From a virus: a DNA stretch of 64,000 bases. The position numbers and the translations under genes were made by a program. Positions within the stretch are counted from its first letter, which is position 1. The number at the start of each line of letters is the position of its first letter. Shown here piece by piece: positions 58,135 through 64,000 of the stretch. The stretch spans positions 1 through 64,000 of IMG/VR virus record IMGVR_UViG_3300035228_001973. One strand, given 5' to 3'. The notes beneath the pieces were generated by a model, which did not search any database, was not told where the DNA came from, and saw only the letters and a list, made by a program, of their open reading frames with translations.

Positions 58135-58534
58135 CTATGATTTCTTTTGAATTTATAATACTTGTTATCTCATCCACATCAAATTTAAGGTTCTGTAAGT
58201 CCTCTAAGTTTTCTTTTTCAAAAATGCCCTTTAACTCCTGAACTTTGTTTCTAAATAATTTGTCTTTAGCCTCTCTCTCTAAGTTAGATTTAATTATATT
58301 ATCAATCAAATCTTCAAGTTGATTAACTGAAATCTCATTTATTGGACAAACAAATGAGAGAGATATCTTGTCTCCATCTATACCATTTTTAACAACTTCA
58401 ACACCCTTACCCATATTACGTGGTAATACCCATTTATTTGAAAATAATAAATCGTAACTAACATGAGTATCTAATACTCTAACCATCTTTAGATTTTTTT
58501 GTATTTTATTTAAAAAATTATAGTACGTATTCAT
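58052..58534 (-). CDS. Hypothetical protein
   Basis: From the ATGA-coupled start at 58534 the protein has 160 residues (MNTYYNFLNKIQKNLKMVRV...). The middle is beta-like (GDKISLSFVCPINEISVNQL) and the end is acidic and helical. The longer frame to 58573 lies over the previous gene. No family was recognised. Confidence 0.6.
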   Translation of the reverse strand: MNTYYNFLNKIQKNLKMVRVLDTHVSYDLLFSNKWVLPRNMGKGVEVVKNGIDGDKISLSFVCPINEISVNQLEDLIDNIIKSNLEREAKDKLFRNKVQELKGIFEKENLEDLQNLKFDVDEITSIINSKEIIDGEDNKSGNRERVDSTEVREKEVDKAN

Positions 58535-58728
58535 ATTGTTGTAATTATTAATGTTATTAAATAGGATAAACATAGACCGTAGTAAATTAAGGACCCTACA
58601 CCAATCTCGAACTTTTTAGGTGGAGTTGATAATAGGGCCTTTATGAAATTTACTGCCAATCTTACGATTGATAATGATGTGAATATCGCAATAAAAGTTG
58701 CTATATATGTCATTATTGTTTCTATCAC
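58531..58728 (-). CDS. Small membrane protein
   Basis: The 65-residue protein has two spans (about 6-22 and 46-65) separated by VNFIKALLSTPPKKFEIGVG. The tight ATGA overlap supports translation. No function is known. Confidence 0.6.
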   Translation of the reverse strand: MIETIMTYIATFIAIFTSLSIVRLAVNFIKALLSTPPKKFEIGVGSLIYYGLCLSYLITLIITTI

Positions 58729-58730
58729 TA

Positions 58731-58904
58731 TTACTTGTTTTTTTCTTCCAAAATTTCTTTTCTTAAATCTTGTAGTAAAGTTTTTAGTGTTTGAGCTCCT
58801 TTTCGTGCTCTTACACCAGCCGACTTATTACCTTCGAAGAACTTAGTTGTGTCTACGGAAAGTGTTTCGGTTAATTCTTTGATTGTTTCTAATGTTTTTG
58901 TCAT
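58731..58904 (-). CDS. Histone H1/Hc1-like protein
   Basis: A 57-residue frame with MTKTLETIKELTETLSVDTT, then KFFEGNKSAGVRARKGAQTL and LQDLRKEILEE matches the short Hc1-like H1 proteins of Bacteroidota (GNKxAGxRxRKxxxxL core). These bind DNA without sequence preference. In the phage it could compact phage DNA or displace host chromatin proteins. It has two bases to the next gene. Confidence 0.75.
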   Translation of the reverse strand: MTKTLETIKELTETLSVDTTKFFEGNKSAGVRARKGAQTLKTLLQDLRKEILEEKNK

Positions 58905-58983
58905 TTTTAATAATCTTATTATAGTTTATGTTTTTAAAAAACTTAATTTTATATTGCCCATTGTAAATAGAAATGGGAAAAAT

Positions 58984-59469
58984 TTATATTTGGACCGAAC
59001 GTTCTAGTGATTTATAAAGGTCTGTAAACATCTCAAGGTCAGGTTTGGTAATCGTCCTTCTCCTATTAAATAACTCTCGTAAGAAGCTCTCTATTGAGTT
59101 TCTAACGACCCCATCTAACTGTTCATAGTATACTTCCATGTAAAATGATTCAAAAAAGTCATAATCATTACTGCTGAAGTTAAATATTATATTTTCCTTT
59201 TTGAAATCTATTATAACTTTATTAAAACACCATCTAAAGTGTTCTAACTTATCGTCATTAATTATACCAATTTTTGTTGCATTACTATCACCATGACTAA
59301 ACCCTAAGTAAGTTTCACTAATTAAGTAATAAAGTGAAAAACTAAAGTCCTCAAATAAGTCACAGTATTCAGGTATAATATTATTAGCACGATTCCATGT
59401 GTCGATATCTTCCTTATCCATTGGTGTAGATAACCATTTAAAAAATTGGTCCATTCTATATCTTTTCAT
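58984..59469 (-). CDS. Hypothetical protein
   Basis: The 161-residue acidic, aromatic protein (MKRYRMDQFFKWLSTPMDKE..., NDYDFFESFYMEVYYEQLDG) has no recognised domain. It is predicted to be helical. It is flanked by short gaps with no terminator. Confidence 0.65.
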   Translation of the reverse strand: MKRYRMDQFFKWLSTPMDKEDIDTWNRANNIIPEYCDLFEDFSFSLYYLISETYLGFSHGDSNATKIGIINDDKLEHFRWCFNKVIIDFKKENIIFNFSSNDYDFFESFYMEVYYEQLDGVVRNSIESFLRELFNRRRTITKPDLEMFTDLYKSLERSVQI

Positions 59470-59513
59470 AGTAAAAATATAGAACGGACCAAAAAAATAT
59501 AAAGTTTTGTTTG

Positions 59514-60590
59514 TTATTGAGTTTTGTAATTGTGTGAAAATAGTTTTTTCATCTTATCGATATCTTCATTTACTCTCTCTTTTTTCTTATCTGTTTTAAC
59601 AGACTCTGAAACCTCGATACCTGCCATACTATCAGTTGTTTTTTTCTTACCTGAATAATCTGTCACTGGTTGAGGTGCTTTGTTATATGATTGTTTCTTA
59701 AGTTTAGCTAAAATGTTTTTATCCATTCTATCTTTTACCTTTTCTCCTGTATCTGTCTTAACAGCATTTGCCCATTCGGGATTATTACCAGTTTCTGACG
59801 AACCAAGAATGTTCATATCTAACCACTCTTCATCAGGTTTGATTTGGTCGTAATCTAAATTTTCCATACCACCTGAACGTGCAATTTGGTCAATATACTC
59901 TTCAACACCATCAGATGCGGTGTACATCATCTTATCATCTTTTCTATCTCCGTTACCTGTTGGAAATTTTTCAGGGTCAGCTACGTATTCCCCTTCATCA
60001 GCATTTTTAAGATAATCTTTCATTTTTTTAGTAACTGATTTAATATAATCTTCATTATCCTTCTTAGATGTTTTCATTGCCTTTTTTTGACCTGTAATCC
60101 CTGAGATTTTTTGTTCTTTAACTATTCGTTGGATTAATTCAATCATCTCATCTTCAGTTAATTTTAAACTTTGTTTTTTAGACTCGTTCTTTTCACCTTC
60201 CACTGGATAGGTTTTCCCGTCAACAGTAAATTCTTTTTCACCATTTTCGATTGCTTTAGCTCTCGCACCACTAAATTCGTTACCTTCTTCTACTTCGTCC
60301 TCACCCATCTCTTTACGTTGTTTATCTATATCAGAATAGACACCAACAACTTCAGAGTCACGTCCATCAAACTTATCTCTTAACTCAGGCATCTTACCCA
60401 TACCTTCTTTTGGTTCATCTTTTTTAGTCGCCTTTCTTTCCTCTTTACGGTTTTTGGCTACTTCATAGTACTCTTCCATCTCATCAATTTCAGTTGAAAC
60501 AGACTCAGTTATATCTTTTACTTTTTTGTTGACTTCCTCACTTAGAACTCTCTCTACGAGGTTTTCAATCATATTTTCAATATCTTTCAT
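59514..60590 (-). CDS. Acidic/charged protein, possible scaffold or internal head protein
   Basis: The 358-residue protein is highly charged, with helical N-terminus MKDIENMIENLVERVLSEEV and long E/K-rich stretches (AKNRKEERKATKKDEPKEG). It has several (I/L)-x-E sites and little hydrophobic core. Such content is common for scaffold or internal head proteins of T4-like phages, but no motif proves it. It has its own TATATTTAT element upstream. Confidence 0.6.
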   Translation of the reverse strand: MKDIENMIENLVERVLSEEVNKKVKDITESVSTEIDEMEEYYEVAKNRKEERKATKKDEPKEGMGKMPELRDKFDGRDSEVVGVYSDIDKQRKEMGEDEVEEGNEFSGARAKAIENGEKEFTVDGKTYPVEGEKNESKKQSLKLTEDEMIELIQRIVKEQKISGITGQKKAMKTSKKDNEDYIKSVTKKMKDYLKNADEGEYVADPEKFPTGNGDRKDDKMMYTASDGVEEYIDQIARSGGMENLDYDQIKPDEEWLDMNILGSSETGNNPEWANAVKTDTGEKVKDRMDKNILAKLKKQSYNKAPQPVTDYSGKKKTTDSMAGIEVSESVKTDKKKERVNEDIDKMKKLFSHNYKTQ

Positions 60591-60605
60591 ATCAGTATTT
60601 TTATT

Positions 60606-60614
60606 ATAAATATA
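60606..60614 (-). promoter_or_regulatory. TATATTTAT element (putative phage promoter)
   Basis: TATATTTATAAT on the minus strand, 15 bases upstream of the ATG at 60590. Confidence 0.35.
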
Positions 60615-60627
60615 TGGTAAGTATCAA

Positions 60628-61533
60628 TTATTTATTTAACTTTTCCATTATAACTCCTTTAATAAAGGAACTATCCAAGTTATATTTTTTTGATACTTGT
60701 TTTATGGCTTCTTTAACTATATTGTTTTCAAAGAACTCTAAAGCATTTATGTCACCCTGATTACAGTAAGGAAACTTCTTACACTTATCTTTTATTTTTA
60801 CGTATTTACCTCCAGGTCCACCTAACTTTGGAAAGTTCTTATCTTTAACTGACCTAAGTTTTGAATAAACATTCTTAGGTGTATCTATTTGTAATGGGTC
60901 CTTTTTTGGTCCACCAAACGGTGCATCATATGCCCCAACAGAAGATGAGGTTGTTGCCTCTTTGGATTCAATCTTCTCTAAGTTATTATAGTAGTTTAAA
61001 TCCTCGTAAATGTGGTCCATCGCAATTTCAAAAGCTACCATCATTTCAGTAGTATGTTCTAATTCAACATTAACACCCTTCTCTAAAGCATCTATAATAT
61101 TATCAACATCAACTTTGTGATGAGATGCCATATCTTCAATACTCATACCATCAGATAAACCACCTTCTAATTTTTCTTCCTTAATTTTTCTTTTTTGAGG
61201 TTCACCAAATAAAGGTCCAACATAACCACCGGCCGAACCCGCACTAGTCGCTTCATTCGGTTCTTCTTTAGATGTCTCCATTTCATCATCTAAATCTTTA
61301 GCTATTTTAGTTAATATTTTAGTTAAAGTATCACTAGTTAATCCTTCAGTCTTACCTATTTGAGGTGACCATCCTTCATTACCATCTTCTTGCACTTCTT
61401 TTTTAAGACTACTAACCGCACTCATAAATTCTGACGATGAATCACTATCACCATGAGCGGTGTAATTTTTACTCATAGCCGAAGTCATTTGAGTTCCTAT
61501 TGCCTTTTTAAGTTGTTGTGATACATCTTTCAT
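60628..61533 (-). CDS. Hypothetical virion-type protein
   Basis: The 301-residue protein has a disordered, acidic N-half with repeated Ala/Gly pieces (NEATSAGSAGGYVGPLFGEP and EATTSSSVGAYDAPFGGP: two related short segments) and a helical C-half (FFENNIVKEAIKQVSKKYNL). The repeated segment suggests binding motifs. It shares its start with the end of the gene above by one base. No family was recognised. Confidence 0.6.
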   Translation of the reverse strand: MKDVSQQLKKAIGTQMTSAMSKNYTAHGDSDSSSEFMSAVSSLKKEVQEDGNEGWSPQIGKTEGLTSDTLTKILTKIAKDLDDEMETSKEEPNEATSAGSAGGYVGPLFGEPQKRKIKEEKLEGGLSDGMSIEDMASHHKVDVDNIIDALEKGVNVELEHTTEMMVAFEIAMDHIYEDLNYYNNLEKIESKEATTSSSVGAYDAPFGGPKKDPLQIDTPKNVYSKLRSVKDKNFPKLGGPGGKYVKIKDKCKKFPYCNQGDINALEFFENNIVKEAIKQVSKKYNLDSSFIKGVIMEKLNK

Positions 61534-61781
61534 TATTTAACATTTTTTAGTCTTGGTTCCCAAAAACTTCTTTGAGTCCACATTATTTTATAAAATTCTT
61601 TCATAACCTTAGCAACTATTTCACTAACATCTTTGGTTATTTTACCTCTACGTATCTCATCTTGTATTTTCTCGATAATTTTTTTCTCAAACTGATTAAT
61701 AGTCGTTGACCCAAGGAAGTCTTTTATTTCTTTCCTTATCATTATCTCGATGTCGTTTTTGTCTGCCTGTGTTAGTGCCAT
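61533..61781 (-). CDS. Small helical hypothetical protein
   Basis: The 82-residue protein (MALTQADKNDIEIMIRKEIK..., KMIEKIQDEI-like helix, WTQRSFWEPRLKNVK end) is mostly amphipathic helix. Similar short proteins occur in the structural modules of T4-like phages, but this is only a resemblance. It has a TATTTATTAA element 4 bases upstream (61786-61794). Confidence 0.6.
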   Translation of the reverse strand: MALTQADKNDIEIMIRKEIKDFLGSTTINQFEKKIIEKIQDEIRRGKITKDVSEIVAKVMKEFYKIMWTQRSFWEPRLKNVK

Positions 61782-61792
61782 ATTAATAAATA

Positions 61793-62689
61793 TTAAAAAA
61801 TCTTATAACCTACACTTATTCCTATGCCCCATGTAGGTTGAAACGAACCATCTATACTGTATAAACCGTATGATGGACCAATTAACATACCAAAACCCCT
61901 TCTACTTTTACGTTTTGGAGGTGACTGTATTATATTAGGTTTTATATCCATAAATTCTACACCATTAACGAATGGTATCTGTAAAATACTTGGAGGTATT
62001 GGGTTCCCATTATTATCTGTTGGTTGTACAACTACTCGTGTTAACCCATTTCCCATCTCCAATTGAGATAATGTAAGTGAAAAATTTAAGTTGTGTTTTA
62101 GTTGAGATGATTTTCCGATTCCAAATCTATCCACTAACTCTAACTTCAATGAGTCTTTAAATGGTCTTAACTTAAACCAACTCTGGGTCTCAAGTGTATA
62201 TATTTGGTTGGAATCTTTTATACCTAAACCGATATTACCAACACTATCACGTTCAATGTTTGTCATAACGTCATTAGTGACTATCTCTGAACTCACATCA
62301 GTAACGTATATATTTTTAACCTCTACGTTTTCATCGAGTTTATCGGCTAACTCTTGAATGTTTATTTTAGCGTCATTTAATTTTCTATCTAATAACTGTA
62401 ATTCACCTTCTCTAACCCTTAAAAGTGATTTAACATAAACGTTATCCTCTTCAACAAACTCTACTGAATCTTTTAAATTTTCGATATTATTAAAGAAACG
62501 GTTTTTTTCATTTTCATATTCAACTTCTTTAATTTCTATTTCATTTTTTAATCCTTTAATGTTATCACATTGTTTAAACAATAAAACAATTAATAATGCA
62601 AAAATAACCCCTAAAAAAAACTTAGGGTTCTTCTTGATAAAATCAAAAATACTATTAAAAACGTTTATGATACCAGTTAATGCAATCAT
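61793..62689 (-). CDS. Membrane protein with coiled coil and beta tail
   Basis: The 298-residue protein has an N-terminal span (FFLGVIFALLIVLLF, about 24-38), a long coiled coil (45-120, with NEIEIKEVEYENEKNRFFNN), a beta-rich middle, and a C-terminal GPSYGLYSIDGSFQPTWGIG that resembles a short outer-membrane-barrel end. This inner-membrane anchor, periplasmic coil and outer-membrane-like tail could connect both membranes, as in unimolecular spanins. It overlaps the next gene by 4 bases and lies in a module with an amidase. Confidence 0.65.
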   Translation of the reverse strand: MIALTGIINVFNSIFDFIKKNPKFFLGVIFALLIVLLFKQCDNIKGLKNEIEIKEVEYENEKNRFFNNIENLKDSVEFVEEDNVYVKSLLRVREGELQLLDRKLNDAKINIQELADKLDENVEVKNIYVTDVSSEIVTNDVMTNIERDSVGNIGLGIKDSNQIYTLETQSWFKLRPFKDSLKLELVDRFGIGKSSQLKHNLNFSLTLSQLEMGNGLTRVVVQPTDNNGNPIPPSILQIPFVNGVEFMDIKPNIIQSPPKRKSRRGFGMLIGPSYGLYSIDGSFQPTWGIGISVGYKIF

Positions 62690-63276
62690 ACCGCATCTAT
62701 ATTTTTTGTTTTCTTTCTTTGTGAAAGTACTTTAGCCCACTTAGCTTTAAATTTGTCATAGAAAGAGGTAAGTTTATTAATTAACTCCACTAAACCATCA
62801 TCTAATTTAATCATATCTCCATTGATATATACTCCGTTGTCTTCACCTATTGAAAAGTAAAATTCAACATCGTAGTCTATTACTTTACCTGACCAATCCA
62901 CATTATTTGGATATAAATTTAATGTGCCGAAATCAGATAAATCAGATACTTCATTTACAAATTCGTCCATAGTTTCTTGAAAAGATATTTTCTCATCTGT
63001 TGAGAGTTCTAGTTCTTGTTTGGTATTACCGTGTAAAGTAATTAATCCACCAGACACTCTATATGATTTACTTTTATCTTCATCAGGGGTAGTTTGTACC
63101 TCAATTTCTTGTTCAGAATCTACCTCGATATTTGTTGCACCATCATCTTCTATTTCTTGTTCACTAATAAGGCCGTTTTTTGTTAAAACTTTTCTTGACT
63201 CTGTAAGGTCATTTTTACCTAACATATTTCTAGATACATTCAGTAAATTCTTTAATTCATCGTATTGATTACTCAT
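62686..63276 (-). CDS. Hypothetical acidic protein with (I/L)-x-E sites
   Basis: The 196-residue protein starts MSNQYDELKNLLNVSRNMLG and holds DLTESRKVLTKN and GLISEQEIEDD, both fitting the prohead-protease rule. The rest is acidic with a beta-rich centre (YRVSGGLITLHGNTKQELEL). It is coupled with the amidase by an 8-base overlap. No family was recognised; a virion protein is possible. Confidence 0.6.
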   Translation of the reverse strand: MSNQYDELKNLLNVSRNMLGKNDLTESRKVLTKNGLISEQEIEDDGATNIEVDSEQEIEVQTTPDEDKSKSYRVSGGLITLHGNTKQELELSTDEKISFQETMDEFVNEVSDLSDFGTLNLYPNNVDWSGKVIDYDVEFYFSIGEDNGVYINGDMIKLDDGLVELINKLTSFYDKFKAKWAKVLSQRKKTKNIDAV

Positions 63277-63868
63277 TTTCTATTTTTTTTATAAACTCTT
63301 CAAAGTTAAAAGATGGATTTAAATCGGTTCGTTCTCTATAGTAATTACTGTAAGACGCTATACCATGAAATTTCTCAATCTTATCCACTTTAACATTATG
63401 ACCAATAAAGGTCGTAGGTATATTGAAGTCAGCACATAACTGATTAACTAATACAGATAAAGTTTCAATTTGTTTATCAGTGTAAGGTTGCCAAAAAAAG
63501 TAACCTCTCCACTTCCTCTCATATATCCTATCTTTATAAATATTACCAATCCAGTTAATGTAACCACCAACTAATGGGTTTTTACGTAACCACCCTAAAT
63601 TTTCTAATGATATGACTATTGTAGATTTATTATGGGACTTCACATCCATATAATTACTATAGGTTTCAGGTGGTATAATTTCATGTACCTCACCCTCTCT
63701 TGAAATCACATAATGAGGTAATTTATTATATTTACCACTCATTCGATATCTAAGACCATTTAAATAATCTTTAGCGTTACGACCCGTATGTGTTAATAGT
63801 ATTTGTTTCTTTTTTTTATAATTACCAATAGGTTTAAGTCCTATCAGTTTTTGAATTTTCACCGCCAT
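63269..63868 (-). CDS. N-acetylmuramoyl-L-alanine amidase-like protein
   Basis: The 199-residue protein matches the amidase_2/PGRP fold: QILLTHTGRNA, LPHYVISREGEVHEIIPPET, TIVISLENLGWL, and FIGHNVKVDKIEKFHGIASY with the zinc-side His. It would cut the bond between muramic acid and the peptide in the cell wall. The HTG at the first zinc position (normally H) is kept. It is the third cell-wall enzyme type in the window, after GH24 and GH19. Confidence 0.82.
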   Translation of the reverse strand: MAVKIQKLIGLKPIGNYKKKKQILLTHTGRNAKDYLNGLRYRMSGKYNKLPHYVISREGEVHEIIPPETYSNYMDVKSHNKSTIVISLENLGWLRKNPLVGGYINWIGNIYKDRIYERKWRGYFFWQPYTDKQIETLSVLVNQLCADFNIPTTFIGHNVKVDKIEKFHGIASYSNYYRERTDLNPSFNFEEFIKKIENE

Positions 63869-64000
63869 CTCTCCTTCTATATGTTAGAATACGTTTATTT
63901 GGTTGTGGAGTGACTTTATTATTCTCTTTTTTTTCTATATTCTCTGATTGTTCTTCTACGTCACTTTCCAAATCAATCACTTGTGATAATTTATCAATTT
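63834..64000 (-). CDS. Hypothetical protein, C-terminal part (runs off window end)
   Basis: A frame open from the right edge ends at 63834, overlapping the amidase start by 35 bases. The visible 55 residues are charged (IDKLSQVIDLESDVEEQSEN, PNKRILTYRRRDGG) and look disordered. No family was recognised. Confidence 0.45.
   Translation of the reverse strand, partial: IDKLSQVIDLESDVEEQSENIEKKENNKVTPQPNKRILTYRRRDGGENSKTDRT

Noticed and set aside
1-64000. Integrase, attachment sites, transposases or tRNA genes
   Set aside because: None could be recognised; nothing in the window indicates a temperate or transposon-bearing element.

Overview
The window is a densely packed, AT-rich stretch of a large tailed-phage genome (Caudoviricetes) that most likely infects a member of the Bacteroidota, probably a marine flavobacterium. 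Phage origin is shown by three collagen-like tail-fibre genes with self-cleaving S74 chaperone tails, a GH24 lysozyme, a GH19-type lysin, an amidase, two DNA adenine methyltransferases, DUF3310, thymidylate synthase/DHFR and many short genes with ATGA/TAATG overlaps. The host group is suggested by a Bacteroidota-type promoter (TTTG, 20 nt, TAnnTTTG) in front of an RNA gene, DUF2452, an H1/Hc1-like protein, type II glutamine synthetase, several lipoproteins and very few Shine-Dalgarno sites. No terminase, capsid, polymerase or tRNA gene was seen.

Layout. 1-1046: end of a minus-strand gene, then an 800-base region with iterated repeats and palindromes. 1047-2764: plus-strand operon with a collagen lysyl-hydroxylase-like dioxygenase and an RmlD-like reductase. 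2806-10769: minus-strand block with RmlC, SHMT, DHFR, lipoproteins, a GH16-motif lipoprotein and an S1 sulfatase. 10859-18319: small unknown genes, thymidylate synthase and a nucleotidyltransferase. 18384-19295: a ~0.9 kb structured non-coding RNA with its own promoter and terminator. 19481-30138: Nudix, DUF192, two lysins (one fused to a DHH phosphoesterase), a methyltransferase, a GT11 fucosyltransferase-like enzyme and two members of a GTKWCT family. 31490-44722: three tandem giant collagen-like fibre genes (13 kb). 45720-49555: glutaredoxin, thioredoxin, glutamine synthetase and acidic proteins. 49642-55529: PcfJ-like protein, a collagen glycosyltransferase-like protein homologous to the N-terminal part of animal PLOD enzymes, a third GTKWCT protein with leucine-rich repeats, and a Dam methylase. 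55616-64000: DnaJ, H1-like protein, acidic proteins, a membrane/coiled-coil protein and an amidase.

Main idea. The phage appears to carry a whole collagen-maturation system: collagen-like fibres very rich in X-Lys-Gly triplets, a lysyl/prolyl-hydroxylase-type 2OG dioxygenase, and a separate PLOD-type glycosyltransferase that keeps the metal- and sugar-binding residues. In animals the last two are domains of one protein. RmlC, RmlD and a GT11-type fucosyltransferase suggest further sugar decoration. Other unusual points are the large structured RNA, the DHH-phosphoesterase/GH19 fusion, a shared N-terminal (I/L)-x-E motif that looks like a T4-type prohead-protease site, and a sulfatase next to a GH16-like lipoprotein. 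All functions are inferred from sequence reading alone; no database search was run.
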